Shown here piece by piece: positions 56,801 to 63,565 of a stretch of DNA of 64,000 nucleotides. This stretch comes from Aquimarina sp. ERC-38 (GTDB lineage: Bacteria > Bacteroidota > Bacteroidia > Flavobacteriales > Flavobacteriaceae). Each line of letters opens with the position of its first letter. Position 1 is the first letter of the stretch. The notes below the pieces were generated by a model, which was not told the DNA's origin, did not search any database, and saw nothing but the letters and a program-made list of their open reading frames with translations. Made by a program: the position numbers and the translations under genes. Where the stretch lies: contig NZ_CP098511.1 of the NCBI RefSeq assembly GCF_026222555.1, forward strand, positions 2,647,501-2,711,500, read 5' to 3'.

Positions 56801-57378
56801 AAATTTCCGGTCTTGAATTGGGGATAGTAGCTACTACGCTGCCTCCTGTAGTAGGAAGTGTTGATTTTAACTTAACCGGTCCAATTAATCTGGTGAAACT
56901 TGAAAACTTTGCACCGTATTCTATCTTTGGAGATTCCGGTTTTGGTAATTTTAACGGAGACTTTTTTAATTCAGGTATTTACCAATTAGAAGTTTCCCCT
57001 TATAGTGAAAGATTGCGTGCAGGGATAGCAGGAAAAACCCGAAGTTATCAGATTACTATCTTAGAAAATGAAAATTTCAGCGAATTTGGTGAAGAAGCTT
57101 TTTCAAAAAGTGCTGAAATAGATAAAAATATAATTTCACTTTCCCCTAATCCCTTATTTAATTTTCAAGATATAACCATTCAATCTTCACAATATGAAAT
57201 TGAAAGGATAGATGTTATTAATGATAAAGGTGCCTTAGTTCAATCTTATAAAGGTAAAGAAGTCAAAGTCTCCGGGGGTTACAGTATTTCAGCCACTACT
57301 TTATATCCCGGTATTTATATCATAGCTACTACGGATAGTACAGGAGTAACAGAACGCAATAAACTAATTGTACGGTAA
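50899..57378 (+). CDS. Giant type IX-secreted protein with glucose/sorbosone dehydrogenase-like propeller (paralogue 2, extra N-terminal domain)
   Basis: 2159 residues. Signal peptide ending about GNAF (residue 30). It carries an added malectin-like domain at about 45-215 (INFATLSDNTREDYLLDAGLAFG, GFWEIEIANGVYQVMVNVGDPFF). From residue about 218 it parallels paralogue 1 domain for domain: Ig (218-336), propeller (369-822; FASGIRNAYDLVWHTNGWLY), anchor-D (828-936), module A to about 1131 (NGDYQDYVFLLENV, Asp1111), malectin-like (1132-1304), Ig (1306-1396), anchor-D 2 (1401-1531), module B to 1748 (NCDWNDNIFYFQNI, Asp1734), putative Ig (1751-1844), cadherin-like (1848-1938), sorting domain (2078-2159: LSPNPLFNFQDITI, YPGIYIIATT). 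The pair share most of their residues, so tandem duplication is clear. The insertion sequence lies 79 bp past the stop. Confidence 0.85.
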   Translation: MKHYFTLQKKVSFFLVVLALLGTCFTGNAFYFQVSGTEPDIDPFLEPVKINFATLSDNTREDYLLDAGLAFGLKENGLTYGWLSGQDSIPKDFTRNTRNRNLENVDFLRNTLIHMQYGDVGGSNGLREEGFWEIEIANGVYQVMVNVGDPFFDNPGTEPSHTLNAEGISLVSNQTPIGPQASNSRLFSGGSLVEVLDGKLTIDAKGGFNTKLNTLEIVRISPFFKNVTPADITNDVAINDFQINIEIVTPSGYELDHTTLAGNINLYEVTEEGEFLIPSNANDTGGGDAITLTPINRLKEFTTYVFRLTNGLEVNKTGDLSVRIPFLPFESRFTTGEASFRSATNRDLSGVSFTKVFGNELGEGTENQRFSSLTIGPDGKLYGSTIGIINSVGNFISGGKIHRWDMAADGTLSNLEILSPELSGAVNPETGIVHNNNRLIIGLAFDPASTADNLIAYITHSAASISNGPTWDGILTRLSGPDLSQVDNVIINLPRSAKDHLTNSIAFDETGNLYISQGSNSAGGDPDENWVNRPERLLAAAVLKLDFTKLGALPLDAYTTDNIAVINEAPSDVAVMSDGTYNPYATNSPLTIFASGIRNAYDLVWHTNGWLYVPTNGTAGNGVTSPNSPSTADYPLAKRIDQLDSLSFVPALRGGETQKDWLFNTRGGSYHGHPNPYRGEFILNNGGKPYSGVPGQLEDNYVDVAKYPDTLGPDPNYRKAAYDFGIGKSPNGVIEYKSNAFEGLLTHLILVTRFSGQDDLLILNPTANGEIQEVYTDIKGLRAFDDPLDLIEDPKTGNIYVSEYDRGGDGTARLTLLRADVPATEGPRLRIAKDELIFEAVINNNAPNIDTQVLEITNFGTTPVLFSDITIEGNFSDQFVLGREIPAEIAAGETANLEVIYIPTLDATDLGFQDATLVLNSNNTEASRIEIGLYGLKKRGFASVREPALQDIVRVLGYNVNVGWDTLESSTSADLVGEEVAIQRWQKLPEASRVRITPLARYSPQELLPFGWYTFVNNVELNEVGIIDEGVANAQTLFPELSSGSTLFNPRENIFGIYTESNFFNRFNYTQDILNTGGVSHRTRVYKAKDRLGAIIPNSYLVFFEDATNGDYQDYVFLLENVIPIPEGFDYTYQFNFRKGNVGGASPANYIDDIGLPFGARQTAEGLLSYGWVQPGTSTPAAARVNTRDRDTGENDNPLTSTMNIIGHRDGNRYPLRDWIVTLPNGFYELDYSLGDPEFTDSNHALDVNGEPIISWNQIAQGADTTPGFFGRERIEVTDSIVRISLNEAGFNVKLNYLRFAPIDSRLIAPSITVLYDNQETDETNFTNQVLISLQAITQNSEGSITSIEYILDDNDNEIYQDAFIVNEIGIHTLEVTASDSFGNTAVSTVTFSVNQIDNGILEIENLTKIPGTNTAFPADDFYTFHTMADLGPNGAKVSDQNTMRLHNTGEETMFITALNFEDTSVYEVAFLNRADTIDLPIAIDSGSFLDVQLTYIQNTGTRDIYKQQLQIVSTAITNAIQEVTLSGAYMLRPEGGNEITAQEVLEAFGFQTTMLSIVNDQGTIVPPNNRPFRPSSNFPTAENINLGYEGDLILSPTFVQADRSKVVRGFQLAAFHGVSRNGAKFVRRNSANIVAGINFTHGLPYYQTLLPKDNSGTVINTDSAGTIQRPFRIAVANSYSTSGGNNLMNRRPDLLGARVFKVINKDGEVVPNEYIVIQDFIGNGCGAGSANCDWNDNIFYFQNIRPEVLPSSTTIEDVTLRPGGTFTYDISSSFNIGYPGNKLNYSFGGNPENIPDWLVIDAGTGVVSGTPPLTTNSDFEVVIVARDLNNIEVSSRFTIGFENTLVATSDQYIIDFETELMLSDLLANDFDPMGEELNIIAITNPENGIATLDSLTNTVTYTPTIGFVGIDTFEYTIQNQSGLVDIGLVEITVEEPVVRIETVTLLNVANNEVIAVLNSDTVIEESEISGLELGIVATTLPPVVGSVDFNLTGPINLVKLENFAPYSIFGDSGFGNFNGDFFNSGIYQLEVSPYSERLRAGIAGKTRSYQITILENENFSEFGEEAFSKSAEIDKNIISLSPNPLFNFQDITIQSSQYEIERIDVINDKGALVQSYKGKEVKVSGGYSISATTLYPGIYIIATTDSTGVTERNKLIVR

Positions 57379-57457
57379 AGATTAGTTAGTTTAAAAGCGT
57401 TTTGCACTCAGGATAGAGGTTAGGGTATTGTTGGTTTTAGTAAGATAGAATTACCTA

Positions 57458-59030
57458 GGGTCTGCTGAGAAACTGTTTATCTATTGTTTTATAAGGCATT
57501 ATAGTTATATTTAGGCAATCAAGTGCAAGGTTATTATGACAAAACATTCAAAAAAGCGTGCACCTACTCCCAAATATGTAAGTCAAAACCAGTTGGTTTT
57601 AGAAGGTTTTGAGAGTCCTTTTGAGAGAGAATTGAACCCTGCTAACCGTTGGGTTCGTTTGGCTAAGCTACTTCCTTGGGATGAACTGTGTTCCATTTAT
57701 CGCAAACATTTTCCGGAAAAATCGACAGGCCGTCCTGATTTAAGCCCAAGGGTTGTCTTAGGGTCAATCATCATCAAACATTTATGCAATTTAGATGATA
57801 GGGAGACGGTTGACCAGATTTCTGAGAACATCTATATGCAGTATTTTTTAGGCTATTCTTCATTTAGTGATGCACCTGCGTTCGACCCTTCTCTTTTCGT
57901 AGAGTTCCGCAAGCGTCTTGGCCTGGAACAGATTAATGCTATTAACCAGCGAATTTTACAAATAAAACGAGAAGCAGAACAAATTAGAGAAAAAGGATCA
58001 AATGATGCAAGGGATGATGGTGAAGACCCACCTCACAAAGGGACTTTGATCGTTGATGCAACAGTTTGTCCACAAGATATAGCATATCCTACGGATCTAA
58101 ATTTGCTCAATGATGCGCGCGAGAAATCCGAATCATTGTTGGATATTGCCTATAAACTTTCCCCTTTAGAGACTAAACCGAGGAACTACAGGGAAAAAGC
58201 AAGGAAAGAATATCTAAAGACAGCGCAAAAGAAAAGAAAAACACATAAAGAGATACGGTCTGCTATAGGGAAGCAATTAAAGTATCTCCATAGGAATATA
58301 CGTTCCATCGAAGGTATTTTGGATACCCTTGACCGGATCCCTTTCGATAGGCAAGAGTATAAATATTGGCTGGTCATCCAGGAACTCTACAGGCAACAAA
58401 AGTTGATGTACGATACTAAGACCAAAAGTGTAGACCATAGGATTGTGAGCATTCACCAACCCCATGTTCGTCCCATAGTGCGTGGGAAAACAAATGCAAA
58501 AGTGGAGTTTGGTGCCAAGATAAACATGGCACTGGTAGATGGTTTTTCATTTTTGGATGATACTAGTTGGGAAGCCTACAATGAGGGTACCAGATTGAAA
58601 GATTGTGTGGAGAAGTACCGAAAGCGGTTTGGTCATTATCCAAAGAACGTTTTGGTTGACAAAATATATTGTACCCGAGAGAACCGTAAGTACCTAAAAG
58701 AAAAAGGGATCAATCTCAGGGCCAAACCCCTTGGAAGGCCCTCCAAAAAGGCTTTGTCAAATCAAGTAAGCCCTGGGGAACGTAATCCAATTGAAGGAAA
58801 GTTTGGTCAAGCAAAGACAGCATATGGTTTAAACCGTATAAGGGCAAGGCTTGAAAATACCAGTGAGTCTTGGATTGCAAGTATCATATTAGTGCTCAAC
58901 TTAGTCCATTTGGCTGAGGTGGCACTCTATTGGATAAAAGCAATCTTATTCAGTGAAAACTTTATTCAAAACCAAACCAATTCGATCATAAACTTGAAAA
59001 TCAATGAAGGCTGAGTTTTTCAGCAGACCC
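57458..59030 (+). mobile_element. IS5/IS1182-like insertion sequence, copy 1 (1573 bp)
   Basis: Ends are GGGTCTGCTGAGAAACT (left) and its near-complement (right end read inward GGGTCTGCTGAAAAACT; 16 of 17 match). Flanked by a 6-bp direct duplication TACCTA (57452-57457 and 59031-59036). Contains one transposase gene. Inserted between the second giant gene and its terminator at 59082. Confidence 0.93.
57536..59014 (+). CDS. IS5-superfamily transposase (DUF772 plus DDE), copy 1
   Basis: 492 residues. N-terminal DUF772-type region about 40-130 (LLPWDELCSIYRKHF, SPRVVLGSIIIKHLCNLDDRETVDQISENIYMQYFLGY). DDE catalytic domain: IVDATVCPQDIAYPTDLNLLN (first Asp), NVLVDKIYCTRENRKYLKEKGI (second Asp), ERNPIEGKFGQAKTAYGL (Glu). 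The central Lys/Arg-rich insert (KARKEYLKTAQKKRKTHKEI) is typical. Intact, so probably active. Differs from copy 2 at QVSPGERNP (L in copy 2) and in the C-terminal ENFIQNQTNS (HKQKQTNS in copy 2). Confidence 0.93.
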   Translation: MTKHSKKRAPTPKYVSQNQLVLEGFESPFERELNPANRWVRLAKLLPWDELCSIYRKHFPEKSTGRPDLSPRVVLGSIIIKHLCNLDDRETVDQISENIYMQYFLGYSSFSDAPAFDPSLFVEFRKRLGLEQINAINQRILQIKREAEQIREKGSNDARDDGEDPPHKGTLIVDATVCPQDIAYPTDLNLLNDAREKSESLLDIAYKLSPLETKPRNYREKARKEYLKTAQKKRKTHKEIRSAIGKQLKYLHRNIRSIEGILDTLDRIPFDRQEYKYWLVIQELYRQQKLMYDTKTKSVDHRIVSIHQPHVRPIVRGKTNAKVEFGAKINMALVDGFSFLDDTSWEAYNEGTRLKDCVEKYRKRFGHYPKNVLVDKIYCTRENRKYLKEKGINLRAKPLGRPSKKALSNQVSPGERNPIEGKFGQAKTAYGLNRIRARLENTSESWIASIILVLNLVHLAEVALYWIKAILFSENFIQNQTNSIINLKINEG

Positions 59031-59081
59031 TACCTAATTCGTTAATTTGAAATGCACCTAAAACTTTTAAACCCAATTAAT

Positions 59082-59124
59082 AAACAAAAGAACCTTCTCT
59101 AAAAAGAGAGGGTTTCTTTTGTTT
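59082..59124 (+). terminator. Hairpin, probably the original terminator of the second giant gene
   Basis: AAACAAAAGAA.. (59082-59100) pairs with 59105-59124 over about 19 bp with two or three mismatches, loop AAAA, T-rich 3' arm. It would lie about 130 bp after the giant gene stop if the IS were removed. Confidence 0.7.
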
Positions 59125-59149
59125 AGGGTCAGAGGGATGGCAGTATTGT

Positions 59150-59376
59150 AAATTCATCTACCATCATTTACGATCATAATCCCACCCCAACCCTCCCGAA
59201 GGGAGGGATTCTTACCTTCTTATCTTTATATTAAATAATTTTGATTCCCCCTTTGGGGGTTAGGGGGATAATAGCATTATAAATCTATCCGGTCAATAAC
59301 TAAACCTATAATTATCAAAATCAACACCTTAAGGTCAGGGGGGAAGGCAGTATGATGAATTTTATCTATTTACTAC
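59150..59376. repeat. GC-rich intergenic palindromes
   Basis: CCCTCCC-GAA-GGGAGGG (59191-59207) and CCCCC-TTT-GGGGG with a following GGGGG (59247-59268). Such short palindromes resemble REP-like elements common in Bacteroidota; a similar one occurs at 3092. No gene in this interval. Confidence 0.65.
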
Positions 59377-59503
59377 CATCGGTGTCCGAATAGAATAAAT
59401 AAAAGTTTAGAAAGCTAGTAATAGTAAGGTAATTCCAAACTTTGAATTGTTTGGAGGTTGCTTTTTTACTTTTTTAAAAGTAATTTGTTCTTTAACGTAA
59501 ATA
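59377..59503 (+). repeat. MITE-like dispersed repeat, copy D, left part (split by IS copy 2)
   Basis: Left end CATCGGTGTCCGAATAG, AATAAATAAAAGT, CCAAACTTTGAATTGTTTGG hairpin, GGAGGTTGC with T-runs and TTTTAAAAGTAA. Ends in TAAATA, the target sequence duplicated by IS copy 2. Confidence 0.85.
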
Positions 59504-61082
59504 GGGTCTGCTGAGAAACTATTTATCTATTGTTTTATAAGGCATTATAGTTATATTTAGGCAATCAAGTGCAAGGTTATTATGACAAAACATTCAAAAA
59601 AGCGTGCACCTACTCCCAAATATGTAAGTCAAAACCAGTTGGTTTTAGAAGGTTTTGAGAGTCCTTTTGAGAGAGAATTGAACCCTGCTAACCGTTGGGT
59701 TCGTTTGGCTAAGCTACTTCCTTGGGATGAACTGTGTTCCATTTATCGCAAACATTTTCCGGAAAAATCGACAGGCCGTCCTGATTTAAGCCCAAGAGTT
59801 GTTTTGGGGTCAATCATCATCAAACATTTATGCAATTTAGATGATAGGGAGACGGTTGATCAGATTTCTGAGAACATCTATATGCAGTATTTTTTAGGCT
59901 ATTCTTCATTTAGTGATGCACCTGCGTTCGACCCTTCTCTTTTCGTAGAGTTCCGCAAGCGTCTTGGCCTGGAACAGATTAATGCTATTAACCAGCGAAT
60001 TTTACAAATAAAACGAGAAGCAGAACAAATTAGAGAAAAAGGATCAAATGATGCAAGGGATGATGGTGAAGACCCACCTCACAAAGGGACTTTGATCGTT
60101 GATGCAACAGTTTGTCCACAAGATATAGCATATCCTACGGATCTAAATTTGCTCAATGATGCGCGCGAGAAATCCGAATCATTGTTGGATATTGCCTATA
60201 AACTTTCCCCTTTAGAGACTAAACCGAGGAACTACAGGGAAAAAGCAAGGAAAGAATATCTAAAGACAGCGCAAAAGAAAAGAAAAACACATAAAGAGAT
60301 ACGGTCTGCTATAGGGAAGCAATTAAAGTATCTCCATAGGAATATACGTTCCATCGAAGGTATTTTGGATACCCTTGACCGGATCCCTTTCGATAGGCAA
60401 GAGTATAAATATTGGCTGGTCATCCAGGAACTCTACAGGCAACAAAAGTTGATGTACGATACTAAGACCAAAAGTGTAGACCATAGGATTGTGAGCATTC
60501 ACCAACCCCATGTTCGTCCCATAGTGCGTGGGAAAACAAATGCAAAAGTGGAGTTTGGTGCCAAGATAAACATGGCACTGGTAGATGGTTTTTCATTTTT
60601 GGATGATACTAGTTGGGAAGCCTACAATGAGGGTACCAGATTGAAAGATTGTGTGGAGAAGTACCGAAAGCGGTTTGGTCATTATCCAAAGAACGTTTTG
60701 GTTGACAAAATATATTGTACCCGAGAGAACCGTAAGTACCTAAAAGAAAAAGGGATCAATCTCAGGGCCAAACCCCTTGGAAGGCCCTCCAAAAAGGCTT
60801 TGTCAAATCAAGTAAGCCTTGGGGAACGTAATCCAATTGAAGGAAAGTTTGGTCAAGCAAAGACAGCATATGGTTTAAACCGTATAAGGGCAAGGCTTGA
60901 AAATACCAGTGAGTCTTGGATTGCAAGTATCATATTAGTGCTCAACTTAGTCCATTTGGCTGAGGTGGCACTCTATTGGATAAAAGCAATCTTATTCAGT
61001 GAAAACTTTATTCATAAACAAAAACAAACCAATTCGATCATAAACTTGAAAATCAATGAAGGCTGAGTTTTTCAGCAGACCC
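59504..61082 (+). mobile_element. IS5/IS1182-like insertion sequence, copy 2 (1579 bp), inside repeat copy D
   Basis: Same ends as copy 1, flanked by 6-bp duplication TAAATA (59498-59503 and 61083-61088). Six bases longer because of a 6-bp insertion near the transposase 3' end. Same orientation as copy 1 with 473 bp between them. Near-identity indicates recent transposition. Confidence 0.93.
59582..61066 (+). CDS. IS5-superfamily transposase, copy 2
   Basis: 494 residues. Same domains and DDE residues as copy 1. The few differences include silent changes near 59798-59810, Pro to Leu in QVSLGERNP, and two extra residues in the C-terminus (FIHKQKQTNS). Intact. Confidence 0.93.
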   Translation: MTKHSKKRAPTPKYVSQNQLVLEGFESPFERELNPANRWVRLAKLLPWDELCSIYRKHFPEKSTGRPDLSPRVVLGSIIIKHLCNLDDRETVDQISENIYMQYFLGYSSFSDAPAFDPSLFVEFRKRLGLEQINAINQRILQIKREAEQIREKGSNDARDDGEDPPHKGTLIVDATVCPQDIAYPTDLNLLNDAREKSESLLDIAYKLSPLETKPRNYREKARKEYLKTAQKKRKTHKEIRSAIGKQLKYLHRNIRSIEGILDTLDRIPFDRQEYKYWLVIQELYRQQKLMYDTKTKSVDHRIVSIHQPHVRPIVRGKTNAKVEFGAKINMALVDGFSFLDDTSWEAYNEGTRLKDCVEKYRKRFGHYPKNVLVDKIYCTRENRKYLKEKGINLRAKPLGRPSKKALSNQVSLGERNPIEGKFGQAKTAYGLNRIRARLENTSESWIASIILVLNLVHLAEVALYWIKAILFSENFIHKQKQTNSIINLKINEG

Positions 61083-61203
61083 TAAATAGTTATTACAGTA
61101 TTGATTTTCAATACCATAATGATGAGTCTTGATTTTTGTTTCCAGAAGCGATAGCGACCTGCCCGTCCGCAGGCAGGTCTTGAATCTTTACTAAACACTA
61201 ATG
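61083..61203 (+). repeat. MITE-like dispersed repeat, copy D, right part
   Basis: Continues from the interrupted copy: GTTATTACAGTATTGATTTT, TTCCAGAAGCGATAGCGA, nested GC-rich palindrome (CCTGCCCGTCCGCAGGCAGG, 61158-61177), and right end TTTACTAAACACTAATG. Ends 5 bp before the stop of the hydrolase gene. Confidence 0.85.
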
Positions 61204-61208
61204 ATTTA

Positions 61209-61841
61209 CTACTTAATTTCCTCTACAATACTATTCAAATTCAATTCATGTCCCCCCGGATGGGTTTTAAATCTTATATTGGGTAATATTTGGCCAACTC
61301 TTAGCTTTTCAAGTTCGATATTTTTCTTTTCAAAATACGGATCATTTTCCCCAACAATATGAATTAATTTCGAAGTATTGGTGAGATGAAGAAAATGTTT
61401 TTGATTTAGTTCCTTCGGAAATGCTCCGGAAATGATAAAAAAATAAGAAGGATTAATTTTGTAATTTGCAATCCACCTACTAGCCATACTTACACCTTGA
61501 GAATATCCTATAACAACCAATTCTTTCTCTAACGGAATTTCTTCTTTAGTAAAAATAGCATGGATATACTGAAGATTGTTTTCAATTTCTATTGTGGTAT
61601 TTTCTTTGGTTAGCCAACTCGAACCTATTTTTTTGTAAGAAAAGTCTTTATAGTATTTAGAAGGAGCTTGAGGAGCAATAACATAATTAGTTGTAGGATC
61701 TAATTCTTGAAAAAATCGGATAAAATACCTACTGAGATAACCAATACCATGAAATACTAACCAAATCTTGTTAGTCTTGAGAGTTAAGCTAAACAAGGTG
61801 CTGTATGTATTGGTACTATGATAAGTAATTTCCTTTTCCAT
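61209..61841 (-). CDS. Alpha/beta hydrolase (phospholipase/carboxylesterase-like)
   Basis: 210 residues. NKIWLVFHGIGYLSRYFIRFFQEL is the strand-oxyanion region; nucleophile elbow VVIGYSQGVSMASRW (GYSQG, Ser about 123); LIHIVGENDPYFEKKN carries the Asp; THPGGHELN carries the His. Short, without a lid domain, like the phospholipase/carboxylesterase (YpfH/Est) group. Divergent from the thioesterase-isochorismate synthase-menD genes. Confidence 0.83.
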   Translation of the reverse strand: MEKEITYHSTNTYSTLFSLTLKTNKIWLVFHGIGYLSRYFIRFFQELDPTTNYVIAPQAPSKYYKDFSYKKIGSSWLTKENTTIEIENNLQYIHAIFTKEEIPLEKELVVIGYSQGVSMASRWIANYKINPSYFFIISGAFPKELNQKHFLHLTNTSKLIHIVGENDPYFEKKNIELEKLRVGQILPNIRFKTHPGGHELNLNSIVEEIK

Positions 61842-61919
61842 CTTTATTTTTTATAAAAGTATAAATTATCTGAAAAGAAGAAAGTGATTTTTCAGCTTTC
61901 ACTATTTTTACCTAAAAAT

Positions 61920-62342
61920 ATGTTGGACAAAACCTTTATTTTACAAGAATGCGCTAAGATGTGTAAAAATACGCTAATGGAAACTTTAGATATAACATAC
62001 ACAGATGTAGGCGAAGACTTTTTAGTTGCAAAAATGCCGGTTACTCCAAGAGTATATCAACCGGATGGGGTTTTACATGGAGGTGCTATGGTAGCTTTAG
62101 CTGAAAGTGTAGGTAGTGCTGCTTCTTATCTGTTTTTAGATACTAAAAAAGTAGCCGTAAGAGGTATTGAAATCGCAGCTAATCATGTAAAAAGTGTAAA
62201 GGAAGGTTTTGTATATGCAACAGCTACCGTATTACATAAAGGCAGAACTACACAGCTTTGGGATATAAAAATCAGAAACGAAGAAAAACAATTAGTATCT
62301 GTAGTGAAGCTAACAACACTGGCGATTCCTAAAATTCAGTAA
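61920..62342 (+). CDS. Hotdog-fold thioesterase (PaaI family), possible DHNA-CoA thioesterase
   Basis: 140 residues from the ATG at 61920 (a GTG at 61884 would add a poorly fitting leader). Motifs: ITYTDVGEDFLVAKMPVTPRVYQPDGVLHGGAMVALAESVGSAAS with HGG and catalytic Glu, and VRGIEIAANHVKSVKEGFVYATATVLHKGRTTQLWDIKI. Its location immediately before the isochorismate synthase and menD makes 1,4-dihydroxy-2-naphthoyl-CoA hydrolase (MenI) the likely role; the family is catalytically broad. Confidence 0.82.
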   Translation: MLDKTFILQECAKMCKNTLMETLDITYTDVGEDFLVAKMPVTPRVYQPDGVLHGGAMVALAESVGSAASYLFLDTKKVAVRGIEIAANHVKSVKEGFVYATATVLHKGRTTQLWDIKIRNEEKQLVSVVKLTTLAIPKIQ

Positions 62343-62344
62343 AG

Positions 62345-63430
62345 TTGGATATAACTAAACTAAAGCATAAAGTACAACAGCACTTAGAAGGAAAAAAACC
62401 TCTAGTTTTATTTAAAAAACCGGAGGATAAAAATATTAAAGGATATTTTCAAAAAGATACAAACTGTTATTATGTAAGTGATTCTTATAATAATGGATTT
62501 GTATTTTGTCCTTTCGATGCTACAGAAGCCAAAATTATTTTTCCAACCAGTCAATGTGAAGTTATAAATACCTCTTTAATAGAGGAGAGTGTAACAGGTC
62601 ATAAAGTTCCGGTCGCCTCTATTGATTTAAAATTAAATACAGAAGATGATAAAATAAGACATATAGAATTAGTCCGTAAAGCAAAGCATGCTATTGATAG
62701 TCAGTTTTTTAAAAAAGTAGTAGTATCTAGAAAATTGCAGTATACCATTGATCAACCGGATCACTTTTTAATTTTTCAGAAGTTGTGTCAAAAATATCCC
62801 GAAGCCATGACCTACTTCTGGTATCATCCTAAAGTAGGATTATGGTTTGGAGCTACACCTGAATTATTATTAGGTAATAAAAATTCTTACTACGTAACTA
62901 CAGCACTTGCTGGTACTAGAAAAGTAGATAATTTAGAGGTTGCATGGCAGTCTAAAGAAAAGGAAGAACAGCAAATTGTCACGGATTTTATTGTACAAAA
63001 TCTGTCCAAAGAATTCAAGAATATAAAACGTATAGGGCCAGCAACAGTAAGAGCGGGTAATTTATTACATTTAAAAACGGATATTTTTATTGAAGAAGCC
63101 ATTTCTAATAATAAAATACTATCAATTATTAGCCTGCTGCATCCCACTCCGGCGGTTTGTGGTTTGCCAAGACAAGCTGCATTCAATTTTATTCAAGAAA
63201 ACGAAGGGTATCACCGTAAATTTTACACCGGGTATCTAGGAGAAATTAATGAAGGTGAACCACATAAAAAAGTTACCCTTTATGTAAATTTAAGATGTAT
63301 GGAAATTGTACAGGATCAACTGAATATTTATGTAGGTGGTGGAATTACTGCACAGTCTGACCCGGAAAAAGAATGGTTAGAAACCATACACAAGTCTGAA
63401 ACTATGACTAAAGTTTTATTTAGTAGCTAA
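62345..63430 (+). CDS. menF: Isochorismate synthase (chorismate-binding enzyme)
   Basis: 361 residues from a TTG start, 2 bp after the thioesterase stop. Shows ATPELLLGNKNSYYVTTALAGTRK, SKEKEEQQIVTDFIVQNL, LLHPTPAVCGLPRQAAFNFI and RKFYTGYLGEINEGE, the signature of MenF/EntC/salicylate synthases. The N-terminal half (about 1-110) is divergent and shorter than in E. coli MenF. Converts chorismate to isochorismate, entry of menaquinone synthesis with MenD next door; EntC-like siderophore function is less likely in this context. Confidence 0.9.
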   Translation: MDITKLKHKVQQHLEGKKPLVLFKKPEDKNIKGYFQKDTNCYYVSDSYNNGFVFCPFDATEAKIIFPTSQCEVINTSLIEESVTGHKVPVASIDLKLNTEDDKIRHIELVRKAKHAIDSQFFKKVVVSRKLQYTIDQPDHFLIFQKLCQKYPEAMTYFWYHPKVGLWFGATPELLLGNKNSYYVTTALAGTRKVDNLEVAWQSKEKEEQQIVTDFIVQNLSKEFKNIKRIGPATVRAGNLLHLKTDIFIEEAISNNKILSIISLLHPTPAVCGLPRQAAFNFIQENEGYHRKFYTGYLGEINEGEPHKKVTLYVNLRCMEIVQDQLNIYVGGGITAQSDPEKEWLETIHKSETMTKVLFSS

Positions 63431-63535
63431 CTTGACTGATCAGCTTTAGCCTAACTAAGGAAAGGAGTTGGCTCGGCAATTTTTAATTTATTAAAGAATA
63501 GGGTTATCAAAGAATTCTAAAGATACAGGATATCT

Positions 63536-63543
63536 TATATTTG
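63536..63543 (+). promoter_or_regulatory. TAnnTTTG -7 element before menD
   Basis: TATATTTG 22 bp before the menD ATG; no TTG at the right distance upstream. Confidence 0.35.
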
Positions 63544-63565
63544 TAAAATCATACTCATACCATAG

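Noticed and set aside
57458..61082. Composite transposon formed by the two IS copies
   Set aside because: The 473-bp interval carries no gene, and each copy has its own different target duplication, showing independent insertions.
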